Shown: piece after piece, positions 1 through 5,857 of the stretch
Numbering within the stretch: the stretch's first letter is position 1
How the letters are laid out: the number at the start of each line of letters is the position of its first letter
Origin: an uncultured Eubacteriales bacterium
GTDB lineage: Bacteria > Bacillota > Clostridia > Lachnospirales > Lachnospiraceae
Length of the DNA stretch: 9,721 nt
Direction: 5' to 3'
NCBI GenBank assembly: GCA_900321145.1
Contig: ONVB01000155.1
Span: 1-9,721, forward strand
The notes under the pieces: model-generated
The model's database searches: none
The model's input: only the letters and a program-made list of their open reading frames with translations
Told to the model about the DNA's origin: nothing
Made by a program: the position numbers and the translations under genes

Positions 1-1331
1 AGTTCTTCTGTGTAGTCTGTTCCGCTTTCCTCGTCAGTCTCTGCTGTGCCTTCTTCAACATCTTTTTCACTGATGTTGTTTGCATCGTCCTGCTCGGGAT
101 ACTCTGCATGCTCTTCCGTTTTTTCATCCGGGTCGGCCTGTCCGGCTCCATCTATGTCGTCCGACTTGTTCTCTTCAGGATCGCCCGTTTTTTTCTTCCC
201 GTTTCTCTTTCTCTTTCTTTTTACAGCTTGTTTATATTCTCTTTTATACTTTACTTTGACTTCTTCCGTGTCGTCTTTTGTATCGTCTTCAACAGTCTCT
301 TCAGTCTTTTCTTCGTTCTTGGCCTCGGCCGTTTCTGCAGCCTTCTCCCCGGTTTCGATCTCAGCCGTCTCTTCGGTCTTATCCTCAACTGTTTCCGCAG
401 ACTTTTCTTCCGCAGTCTTTACTTCCACAGTCTTTTCTTCTGCAGTCTCTTCAGCCTTATCTTCGGTCTTGTCAAAAGCTTTGTCTTCAGACTTGTCCTT
501 CGAGGCGTCCTCCTCACTGCTCTTAAGCGCTGCCTCCGCAGCGGCCTTGGCTTCTTCCTTGGCCTGCACCTTAAGGAATCTTCTCACCTTTCTGTTGGAG
601 ACACTGTAGTCATCCACCATCTCGGTGATCCTTGCCTCAGCCGGATGAACTCTCTCATCGTCGGCCTTAAGCTGCCTTTGTTCTTCTATCCTCAGCTCCA
701 TGAAGTCGGGGTCGTCATCCTCCCTTTCCTCGGAAGCATATACATCAAGAAACTTATCAGGCTCTGTCTCGCCGTCCAAAATGCTCTGCATCCGTCCGGC
801 ATATCTTGTATTCTTAAATGTTGCCGAGAATATCTCGCAAAGAACCGAAGCTTTTTCCTTTTCTCCTGCCTTGACATACAGCAGGAAAAGCTCGAAGCTC
901 AGATCGTAATCCAAGTTCTGAGCATACTGTTCCATGTATTCGAGGAGTTCCCTGCTGTCGGCACCCTCTGCCTTTTTCCACAGGTACTCCATCTCTCTCT
1001 TTCCGGCTTCGTCCTCGCCAACCTCGAACTCGTATATCTCCTTATAAGTCTCGGCAAGCTTTCTGATGCCGAGTCTCAGATACAGGTCTGTCAGGTCAAG
1101 AAGGACTCTCTTTCCGCCCGGCGCAAGTCTGTGCGCCATGACCAGAGGACTTCTCGCGTCCTCATTTCGTCCCTCTTTAAGATATATCTCGCCGCAAAGT
1201 CTTAAGAATTGCGGATTAAGTGACTTCGTCAGATCCTGGCTGTCGATGATGTCAACACATAAGCTGTATTCTCTTTGATTAGCCAGTTCCTTTATCTTAT
1301 TCACACTGGCCATACTGAGTCCCTGACTCAT
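1..1331 (-). CDS. Helical-repeat (TPR-like) protein with long acidic Lys/Glu/Thr-rich tail, 3' end cut by window
   Basis: An open frame of 443 codons runs from ATG at 1331 off the left edge. It has no stop inside the window, so the C-terminus is missing. The start is supported by AGGAG at 1340-1344, eight bases upstream. Residues about 10-185 look alpha-helical with TPR-like pairs, for example RLCGEIYLKEGRNEDARSPL and SFELFLLYVKAGEKEKASVL. There is no signal peptide or membrane segment, so it is probably cytoplasmic. Residues about 255-360 are low-complexity, built of imperfect repeats of the type KTEDKAEETAEEKT. A strongly basic patch follows (about 361-381, including KRKRKRNGKKK), then another acidic stretch to the edge. 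The upstream gene's stop codon overlaps this gene's Shine-Dalgarno, so the two are co-transcribed and probably coupled. The visible part suggests a scaffold or protein-interaction role, which is inference. A further domain may lie beyond the edge. I do not recognise the family. Confidence 0.8.
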   Translation of the reverse strand, partial: MSQGLSMASVNKIKELANQREYSLCVDIIDSQDLTKSLNPQFLRLCGEIYLKEGRNEDARSPLVMAHRLAPGGKRVLLDLTDLYLRLGIRKLAETYKEIYEFEVGEDEAGKREMEYLWKKAEGADSRELLEYMEQYAQNLDYDLSFELFLLYVKAGEKEKASVLCEIFSATFKNTRYAGRMQSILDGETEPDKFLDVYASEEREDDDPDFMELRIEEQRQLKADDERVHPAEARITEMVDDYSVSNRKVRRFLKVQAKEEAKAAAEAALKSSEEDASKDKSEDKAFDKTEDKAEETAEEKTVEVKTAEEKSAETVEDKTEETAEIETGEKAAETAEAKNEEKTEETVEDDTKDDTEEVKVKYKREYKQAVKRKRKRNGKKKTGDPEENKSDDIDGAGQADPDEKTEEHAEYPEQDDANNISEKDVEEGTAETDEESGTDYTEE

Positions 1332-1339
1332 AACACCTA

Positions 1340-1344
1340 CTCCT
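1340..1344 (-). promoter_or_regulatory. Shine-Dalgarno of the acidic-tail gene, overlapping upstream stop
   Basis: AGGAG on the minus strand lies eight bases before ATG 1331. Its first two bases are shared with the TAG stop (1343-1345) of the YbjQ-zinc finger gene. A ribosome terminating there sits on the initiation site, which implies translational coupling. It also fixes the start at 1331 rather than the in-frame ATG at 1313. Confidence 0.75.
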
Positions 1345-2440
1345 AATGCTCTTCAAATACTTTCTCAACTTTTTCGATAACCGTATCCTTCATGTTTCCT
1401 CTTGTCCTCTCATACTGAATACCGGACTCCATGATCTCAAGCAGCTCCATACGATACTGGTTATCTATCTCCTTGATGTATTCCATGAGCACATCCTTTA
1501 TCTCAAGAACATACTCCTTGGTCTTCATCTTCTCTATCATCTCATCAGGATTAAATGTAGAGTGGCTCTTCATATCCTCCTGCTTTCTTCGGCATATGAT
1601 ACACTCGTCTGTACCCGCTTCATTGACATAACCGCAGTTACATGTCCAGATCATGCCGTCCGTAGCATATTTTGCAACAGCATCTATTCCTCTCTTCTCC
1701 TTTAACGAAGCAAGTCTGTGAAGAGGAACCTCAACATTTATCGGATTATCGTTAACGGCAAATACACCGCGTCCGGTCACATACTTGGCTATGATGACCT
1801 TCGCATCCTTTATAAGCATGATATCTTTTGCCGGAAGCTTGATCTCCATCTGGTTTGACTTGATAAGCGATACATTTCCCTTATCAAATGACAGATCCAG
1901 ATTCTTCAGAAGAAGCTTCTCTTCATAGAGATTGGTAAGCTCGACATCACATCTTATGGCAAGTATGTCATCCTGATTATAGTTGAAGAACTCAACACTC
2001 AGCGATACGTCCTTATTGACCGCATCAAGGTGAATCCTGACCGGTCTCGGAACGAGTCTGTTATAATAATTGGTTACATAGAGTTCTTTATGTATGAGTT
2101 TATCCTTTGATTCCTTCTTTTTAAGTTTGACTGCTGTACCGGAAGCGATCGTTCCGACCGAATAAGTTGAAAACTGTGTATAATTAAGCGTCATACCTAT
2201 GATTGCGTCAGCCTTGCGCTTTTCCGCCGCCTTGACAAGCGCCTCAACCACCGACTCGTTCTGAGCTTCGAGCTTGCTCGTAAGCTTCTCGCTTTCGGCA
2301 TCGGACATCTCTGTCACGCCCTGCGCAATACCTTTAAAGAAATTAGAACCGATAACCGTCTGAGAATTCACAAAGCCCAAATACTCAGTGATCTCATAAC
2401 CGTCAAAACCATACCCCGATGTAACCATGATTTCAGACAT
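1343..2440 (-). CDS. YbjQ/UPF0145-like domain protein with RanBP2-type zinc finger
   Basis: The start is placed at ATG 2440 (365 aa). The in-frame ATG at 2449 directly abuts AGGAGG with no spacer, whereas 2440 has a nine-base spacer. Residues about 1-108 resemble the YbjQ/UPF0145 (DUF74, formerly 'heavy-metal-binding') fold: VTSGYGFDGYEITEYLGFV, then a Glu/Lys-rich helix, then RKADAIIGMTLNY and an SVGTIASGTAV strand. Residues about 109-260 form a beta-rich middle domain that I cannot name. Residues about 265-283 form a zinc finger, WTCNCGYVNEAGTDECIIC, with the pattern W-x-C-x-C-x3-N-x6-C-x2-C of RanBP2-type fingers. A charged helical C-terminus follows. No membrane segment is seen, so it is probably cytosolic. 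YbjQ proteins form oligomers of unknown function, and RanBP2 fingers bind RNA or protein in other systems. The role here is unknown. It heads a two-gene operon with the acidic-tail protein. Confidence 0.85.
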   Translation of the reverse strand: MSEIMVTSGYGFDGYEITEYLGFVNSQTVIGSNFFKGIAQGVTEMSDAESEKLTSKLEAQNESVVEALVKAAEKRKADAIIGMTLNYTQFSTYSVGTIASGTAVKLKKKESKDKLIHKELYVTNYYNRLVPRPVRIHLDAVNKDVSLSVEFFNYNQDDILAIRCDVELTNLYEEKLLLKNLDLSFDKGNVSLIKSNQMEIKLPAKDIMLIKDAKVIIAKYVTGRGVFAVNDNPINVEVPLHRLASLKEKRGIDAVAKYATDGMIWTCNCGYVNEAGTDECIICRRKQEDMKSHSTFNPDEMIEKMKTKEYVLEIKDVLMEYIKEIDNQYRMELLEIMESGIQYERTRGNMKDTVIEKVEKVFEEH

Positions 2441-2449
2441 AAAAGACAT

Positions 2450-2455
2450 CCTCCT
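2450..2455 (-). promoter_or_regulatory. Shine-Dalgarno AGGAGG deciding the YbjQ-like start
   Basis: AGGAGG on the minus strand touches the in-frame ATG at 2449 and lies nine bases from ATG 2440. The spacing strongly favours 2440 and shortens the protein by three residues. Confidence 0.8.
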
Positions 2456-2477
2456 AAAAATCGCATAAAATAAAATC

Positions 2478-2512
2478 GGATGTGCACAGTACCGATGAAT
2501 ACTCGCACATCC
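2478..2512 (-). terminator. Inverted repeat, probable folA terminator or operator of the YbjQ-like gene
   Basis: GGATGTGC at 2478-2485 is complementary to GCACATCC at 2505-2512, giving an eight-pair stem with a 19-base loop. Read on the minus strand it is followed by GATTTTATTTTA, so it could end folA transcription. The loop is long for an intrinsic terminator. The right arm also lies where the start of transcription of the next gene is expected, just downstream of the -10 box, so a protein-binding operator is an alternative. Confidence 0.5.
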
Positions 2513-2515
2513 AAA

Positions 2516-2524
2516 ATTATATCA
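2516..2524 (-). promoter_or_regulatory. Extended -10 promoter of the YbjQ-like operon
   Basis: The minus strand reads TGATATAAT, an extended -10 (TGnTATAAT) with a perfect TATAAT at 2516-2521. Expected transcription start is near 2509, giving a leader of about 70 bases to ATG 2440. No good -35 hexamer is visible at the usual spacing, which extended -10 promoters tolerate. Confidence 0.55.
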
Positions 2525-2562
2525 CAAAGCGAAAGATAATAAAAGCATTTTTCTTTAACTAT

Positions 2563-3072
2563 TTACAAAGGTCTGATATCCGTATTTTCATACTTGTAGA
2601 AATAATACTCAAGGCTGAAATATGTATGCTCTTCGCTGTCATCAACTATCTTCCAGTTGTCAAGCTTATCGAGATTCGGGAAAAATGTATCGGCTTCATA
2701 AGCATAGTCGACCTTTGTCACATGGGCATATCTGCAGTAAGGATATAAAAGCTCGTAGACCTTGCCTCCGCCCACGCAGTATACATCCTTCCCGGCAGCT
2801 TCCACTTCTTTTACAGCCGCCTTGAGCTCATCAATGTCGTGAACTATCGTGGCGCCCTTTGCGATAAAATTCCTGTCGGAAGTGATTACTATATTTTCAC
2901 GCCCCTTGAGAGGCAGACCGTTTGGAAATGTCGAAAGAGTTTTGCGACCGACCACTATGGCATGCCCCATGGTAACCTGCTGGAAGAACTTCCTGTCCTC
3001 GGGTATAGCCACGTGCTGATCACCCTTCAACCCTATCGCCCAGTTATTATCTACACAAACTATCAAATCCAT
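2563..3072 (-). CDS. folA: Dihydrofolate reductase
   Basis: The 169-residue length is typical of bacterial DHFR, which reduces dihydrofolate to tetrahydrofolate with NADPH in the cytosol. Visible landmarks are the N-terminal MDLIVCVDNNWAIG, the active-site IPEDRKFF with the proton-relay acid at Asp26, VGRKTLSTFP (substrate and cofactor binding), ITSDRNF, the cofactor-binding glycines YCVGGGKVYELL (98-109), and VDYAYEADTFFP near the end. The usual LPW before the active-site helix is QHV here (residues 19-21), so the Trp matching E. coli Trp22 is absent. I recall similar Trp-less versions in clostridia. Start ATG 3072 has AAGGAG seven bases upstream. The gene follows thyA by 82 bases, the expected partner because ThyA consumes methylene-tetrahydrofolate and releases dihydrofolate. 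Confidence 0.95.
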   Translation of the reverse strand: MDLIVCVDNNWAIGLKGDQHVAIPEDRKFFQQVTMGHAIVVGRKTLSTFPNGLPLKGRENIVITSDRNFIAKGATIVHDIDELKAAVKEVEAAGKDVYCVGGGKVYELLYPYCRYAHVTKVDYAYEADTFFPNLDKLDNWKIVDDSEEHTYFSLEYYFYKYENTDIRPL

Positions 3073-3108
3073 CTGTTATCTCCTTAAAATACCATTGTTC
3101 ATCCGGCT

Positions 3109-3148
3109 CGGCTACCTTTTTTCGTGTTTTCCGCTGTTTTGGTAGCCG
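3109..3148 (-). other. Hairpin in the thyA-folA intergenic region
   Basis: CGGCTACC at 3109-3116 and GGTAGCCG at 3141-3148 form an eight-pair stem around a 24-base loop that is A-rich on the minus strand. No U-tract follows the stem, so this is not a standard terminator. It could stabilise or separate the thyA and folA parts of a shared transcript. No promoter with two good boxes is visible in this gap. Confidence 0.4.
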
Positions 3149-3154
3149 ACACTT

Positions 3155-3985
3155 TTATACTGCGATCGGGATATCCTTGACCTGCGGGCCGGTTTCATAG
3201 TTTTCTATAACAAAATCGTCAGGTGTAAATTCATAGAAGTCTGTCTTCTCCGGATTCAGAGTAACCTTGGGTGCCGGGAACTCCGGACGTGAGATCAGTT
3301 CCTCCACTATAGGCACATGCCTGTCATAGATATGCGCGTCAGCTATCACATGCACAAGCTCTCCCGGTTTAAATCCTGTCGCCTGCGCTATCATCATAAG
3401 AAGTGCCGAATACTGCACCACGTTCCAGTTATTTGCCGCAAGCACATCCTGAGAACGCTGGTTCAGGATTGCGTTCAGACGGTCGCCGGTCACATTAAAT
3501 GTCATGCTGTAAGCACAGGGATATAAGTTCATCTCGCTTAAGTCGGCATGAACATACATATTGGTCATAATACGGCGGGAATAAGGATTGGTATTAAGAT
3601 CGAAGAGGACTCTGTCGACCTGGTCCATATCGCCCTCCTTATAATGATGCTTAACTCCCATCTGATAGCCGTAAGCCTTTCCGATAGAACCGTTCTCATC
3701 GGCCCATTCATCCCATATATGACTCTTTAAGTCATTGATATTGTTTGACTTCTTCTGCCATATCCAAAGCACCTCGTCGATAGCCGATTTTATATAGGTT
3801 TTTCTCAGGGTTATCGCCGGAAATTCCTCAGCGAGATCATAACGGGCCACAACTCCGAATTTCTTGATCGTGTAGGCGAAGGTACCGTCCTCCCACTTGG
3901 GTCTGACCTTCTCGCCCTCGGTCGAAAAACCGTTATCGAGTATGTCACGGCACATAGCCTTGAATAACACATCTGCCTTACTCAT
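3155..3985 (-). CDS. thyA: Thymidylate synthase (ThyA type)
   Basis: The start is set at ATG 3985 (276 aa). The longer frame would begin with TTG at 3997, which overlaps the Shine-Dalgarno GGAGG at 3991-3995. The enzyme makes dTMP from dUMP, with methylene-tetrahydrofolate as carbon donor and reductant. Recognisable parts are WDEWADENGSIGKAYGYQ (TIWDEWADENG in E. coli), the dUMP phosphate-binding Arg pair in NPYSRRI, the nucleophile Cys157 in LYPCAYSM, QRSQD, WNVVQYSALL with the pyrimidine-binding Asn, ADAHIYDRH, and the C-terminal IPIAV that closes over the active site. The stretch after RSQD reads VLAANNWN rather than E. coli VFLGLPFN, a variant I associate with clostridial enzymes. folA is directly downstream. 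A terminator-like hairpin abuts the ribosome binding site, so expression may depend on read-through. Confidence 0.96.
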   Translation of the reverse strand: MSKADVLFKAMCRDILDNGFSTEGEKVRPKWEDGTFAYTIKKFGVVARYDLAEEFPAITLRKTYIKSAIDEVLWIWQKKSNNINDLKSHIWDEWADENGSIGKAYGYQMGVKHHYKEGDMDQVDRVLFDLNTNPYSRRIMTNMYVHADLSEMNLYPCAYSMTFNVTGDRLNAILNQRSQDVLAANNWNVVQYSALLMMIAQATGFKPGELVHVIADAHIYDRHVPIVEELISRPEFPAPKVTLNPEKTDFYEFTPDDFVIENYETGPQVKDIPIAV

Positions 3986-3990
3986 CTTAT

Positions 3991-3995
3991 CCTCC
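3991..3995 (-). promoter_or_regulatory. Shine-Dalgarno of thyA, contiguous with terminator U-tract
   Basis: GGAGG lies five bases before ATG 3985. On the minus strand it directly follows six Ts, reading TATTTTTTGGAGG. No room is left for a separate thyA promoter between hairpin and ribosome binding site. Confidence 0.8.
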
Positions 3996-4037
3996 AAAAA
4001 ATAGTAGACCTGCCAACTATTAGGCTGACAGGTCTAC
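3996..4037 (-). terminator. Intrinsic terminator-like hairpin between the HEXXH gene and thyA
   Basis: On the minus strand, GTAGACCTGTCAG (4025-4037) pairs with TTGGCAGGTCTAC (4004-4016). The stem has 13 pairs including two G-U, the loop is eight bases, and TATTTTTT follows at once (3996-4003). This is a textbook intrinsic terminator shape. The stop codon of the upstream gene (TAA, 4020-4022) sits inside the loop, so a terminating ribosome would cover the 5' arm. It may be a conditional terminator for thyA. Confidence 0.8.
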
Positions 4038-4484
4038 ATTGTTACCTTTAAGTACTGAGCCCTCTAAGCTTTTTCTGTTTTTCTCATAGGGGTTTTCTTT
4101 GCTATACTCTATCATGGTGTTCGTTGTGCCGCCCTCCACATAGGGCTTGCCACACTCGGGACACACTGCCATCTTCAGGGTTACCGTGGCCGACAGAAGC
4201 TTGGCTCCCGGCTTGCTGCCCTTCTCTCTCGCATTTGACACATGCTCCTGCTCATGAGCCATAACTCTTGAGAACGAAGCCTCCGGGGAAATGTGTGCCG
4301 CCGACTGAAAAGAAACATCCGTCTCATCCGAACCGTCCTTATACTTCCTTGCTGCACAGGTCTTACACTCAACCTTACCGACACGCGAAGCACTGTCAAC
4401 AGAATTGTCCGTGTTGACAGGAGTGACCCGACCGACATTCGATACAGGAATTGTGTAATTGTTGCTCATGCCCGATATAAACAT
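4020..4484 (-). CDS. Small putative zinc metallopeptidase-like protein (HEXXH, two CXXC)
   Basis: The start is placed at ATG 4484 (154 aa), eight bases after AAGGGG (4493-4498). The frame extends to a GTG at 4493, but that codon overlaps the Shine-Dalgarno. The protein has CKTCAARKYKDGSDE (Cys40, Cys43), SAAHISPEASFSRVMAHEQEHV with HEQEH at 77-81, and CPECGKPYVEGGTT (Cys108, Cys111). HEXXH is the signature of zinc metallopeptidases, and the two CXXC pairs could form a second, structural zinc site. No signal peptide or membrane helix is present. I recall similar conserved hypothetical proteins in clostridia and a loose likeness to 'SprA-related' putative metallopeptidases, but no characterised member, so the function is unknown. 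It appears to have its own promoter and ends in a terminator whose loop contains its stop codon. Confidence 0.8.
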   Translation of the reverse strand: MFISGMSNNYTIPVSNVGRVTPVNTDNSVDSASRVGKVECKTCAARKYKDGSDETDVSFQSAAHISPEASFSRVMAHEQEHVSNAREKGSKPGAKLLSATVTLKMAVCPECGKPYVEGGTTNTMIEYSKENPYEKNRKSLEGSVLKGNNVDLSA

Positions 4485-4492
4485 ACGCAACA

Positions 4493-4498
4493 CCCCTT
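4493..4498 (-). promoter_or_regulatory. Shine-Dalgarno AAGGGG deciding the HEXXH gene start
   Basis: AAGGGG is eight bases upstream of ATG 4484. The alternative in-frame GTG shares its first base with this site and cannot be the start it serves. An ATG at 4469 is also in frame but lies about 23 bases away. Confidence 0.65.
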
Positions 4499-4516
4499 AA
4501 GATTATAGTTATTCAA

Positions 4517-4545
4517 ATTATACTACTGCAAACAGTAAAACACAA
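4517..4545 (-). promoter_or_regulatory. Probable sigma-A promoter of the HEXXH gene
   Basis: The minus strand has a perfect TATAAT at 4517-4522 and TTGTGT at 4540-4545, 17 bases apart. The -35 matches consensus at only the first three bases. Predicted start is near 4510, giving a leader of about 26 bases. A second TATAAT at 4502-4507 is too close to the ribosome binding site. The rest of the gap to the upstream gene (4546-4604) shows a run of six Ts but no convincing terminator stem. Confidence 0.55.
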
Positions 4546-4604
4546 GAAAAAATCTTCACTATAAACACAGTCGTTTTACGTATCAGACATCATCAGCAAG
4601 TTGA

Positions 4605-5801
4605 CTAATCGGTGGCTGTTGCTAAGGTATCGGCCAGTGCCGTGTCGCTGAACAGAATGTCTGCACTGTATAGATAAAGCACATCGGTAACAGCATATGT
4701 ATTCATGGCAACCCCGATGTCGTCATAGTAATAACGCGGATCGACAAGCACTATGCGATCGAAGTACGGGGTTAAGAACTGTACAAACGAATTGGCGTAG
4801 GAATCCTTGAATATAAGAAGGTTCCTGCCGGTCTGAGCCGTGGTTTCAATCTCAACCAAGGCGTGGTTACCTCCGAAGAACACGGTATACTTATCCTTCT
4901 TGTCGAGCATCTCCTTGTTGAACATGGAGCGTGTCTTCACACCCTCGTCGGGGTAGTTCACGGTATAGATTGACTCCGTTCCGATGGGTTCATACACATT
5001 GATCACATCGCTTGATCGCATATCTCCGCTCCGTGAAGAAAGCGTTCCCTTGAAGTCCTCGGTTACGGTATGCGGAATATAAGCAACGCCGGAGTTGTCG
5101 ACTCCGAGTGTTTGAGCCGCGGTATTGAACACTGTCAGCGCACCCTCGCTGGTCCAGTGATGGTCAGTGTGATAGTAGAGGTCGCCGCGCTTACCGTTCT
5201 TATATGCATTTCTCAAGGCAAATGCAGCGTCCACAGACTGTATATGCGGTGCCAGGGTCTTGACAAATGCATCTATCTCGGCGAGCTGATCATTTACGGG
5301 CGCTCCTATCGGAAGCTTCTCCTTCATAACGGCCGCCGCATCCGGCACGATGATCGTATACATATTTACATCCGGGTAAGCATCCGAGAAAGCATTGATG
5401 CTGTTCAATGTAGCGTTGACGGCATCCCTGTCGGGCTCCGTCGGAGCTGTAAGAAGGTAATCCCCGGTTCCTACATAGACATCCGAGAACTCTCGCTTTC
5501 CGACCACGTAATTCGTATAGAACTTCAGCCTGATCCATACATTTCTCATAAGAAACTGGTCCGAATAATAGGAATCAAAATCCTTGAAGAAGCTGCCATC
5601 GGCAAGTGCCTCCATCTTAATCTTCGGGAGCTGCTTTAAGCTTCTGTTCTCCTCATCGGAGTAAGCCTTGTTCGGGACAAAGAAATTGATGATCACAGCC
5701 ACGAACAAAAGGGTATAGAAAATAATGCTGACATCCTGGTGGTGCCGGCTTCTCTGTGAGAATTCTTCTTTATTCAATTCATCGTTTTTAATTTCATTCA
5801 T
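4605..5801 (-). CDS. DHHW-family membrane-anchored protein (AlgX/AlgJ-like SGNH fold)
   Basis: The 398-residue protein has a charged N-terminus, one membrane segment at about 24-42 (VSIIFYTLLFVAVIINFFV) and a large domain predicted outside. YYHTDHHWTSEGA at 209-221 holds the DHHW motif that names the family. FKDSYANSF (331-339) and FFGGNHAL (308-315) match the serine and glycine-rich elements of AlgX/AlgJ-like SGNH folds, suggesting a catalytic set of Asp213, His215 and Ser334. Such proteins sit beside MBOAT transferases and are linked to O-acetylation of exported polysaccharide. That role here is inferred from the upstream MBOAT gene. The acceptor is unknown and no polymer synthase is in view. 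ATG 5801 has no good Shine-Dalgarno: AGGAAG lies 16 bases away, inside a dispersed repeat. The protein ends close to the stop without further domains. Confidence 0.88.
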   Translation of the reverse strand: MNEIKNDELNKEEFSQRSRHHQDVSIIFYTLLFVAVIINFFVPNKAYSDEENRSLKQLPKIKMEALADGSFFKDFDSYYSDQFLMRNVWIRLKFYTNYVVGKREFSDVYVGTGDYLLTAPTEPDRDAVNATLNSINAFSDAYPDVNMYTIIVPDAAAVMKEKLPIGAPVNDQLAEIDAFVKTLAPHIQSVDAAFALRNAYKNGKRGDLYYHTDHHWTSEGALTVFNTAAQTLGVDNSGVAYIPHTVTEDFKGTLSSRSGDMRSSDVINVYEPIGTESIYTVNYPDEGVKTRSMFNKEMLDKKDKYTVFFGGNHALVEIETTAQTGRNLLIFKDSYANSFVQFLTPYFDRIVLVDPRYYYDDIGVAMNTYAVTDVLYLYSADILFSDTALADTLATATD

Positions 5802-5813
5802 AATGCTTGTTAA

Positions 5814-5843
5814 GATTCTTCCTGTTGCTTCGCTCAGAATGAC
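5814..5843. repeat. Dispersed intergenic repeat, copy 1 (variant)
   Basis: It shares GATTCTT and CTTCGCTCAGAATGAC with the copy at 7252-7276, but has seven bases (CCTGTTG) between these blocks instead of two. It fills most of the 56-base gap between the MBOAT stop and the DHHW start. CAGAATG (5835-5841) can pair with CATTCTG (5851-5857), giving a small hairpin at the end of the MBOAT gene. Confidence 0.75.
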
Positions 5844-5857
5844 ACCGGATCATTCTG

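Noticed and set aside
46..480. Possible tandem DNA repeat or CRISPR-like array from recurring CTTCTTCCGCAGTCT-type units.
   Set aside because: Units vary in length and sequence and follow codon boundaries. There are no constant repeats with unique spacers. It is a low-complexity coding region.
46..1205. Long plus-strand open frames of up to 365 codons, Ser/Phe/Leu-rich.
   Set aside because: They are antisense to the Lys/Glu/Thr-rich tail and helical region of the minus-strand gene. The Ser/Phe/Val bias is the expected complement of GAA/AAG/ACT-type codons, and no ribosome binding site or domain supports them.
3156..3161. TATAAA at the thyA 3' end as a possible folA -10 box.
   Set aside because: No acceptable -35 lies 16-18 bases upstream. 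It overlaps the thyA stop region, so folA is more simply transcribed from upstream.
4546..4604. Possible terminator for the DHHW gene, given a run of six Ts on the minus strand near 4549.
   Set aside because: No stem of more than a few pairs lies directly before the T-run, so it is not called.
5070..5639. Plus-strand open frame of 189 codons.
   Set aside because: It lies fully antisense to the DHHW gene, has no recognisable domain, and the minus-strand product carries clear motifs.
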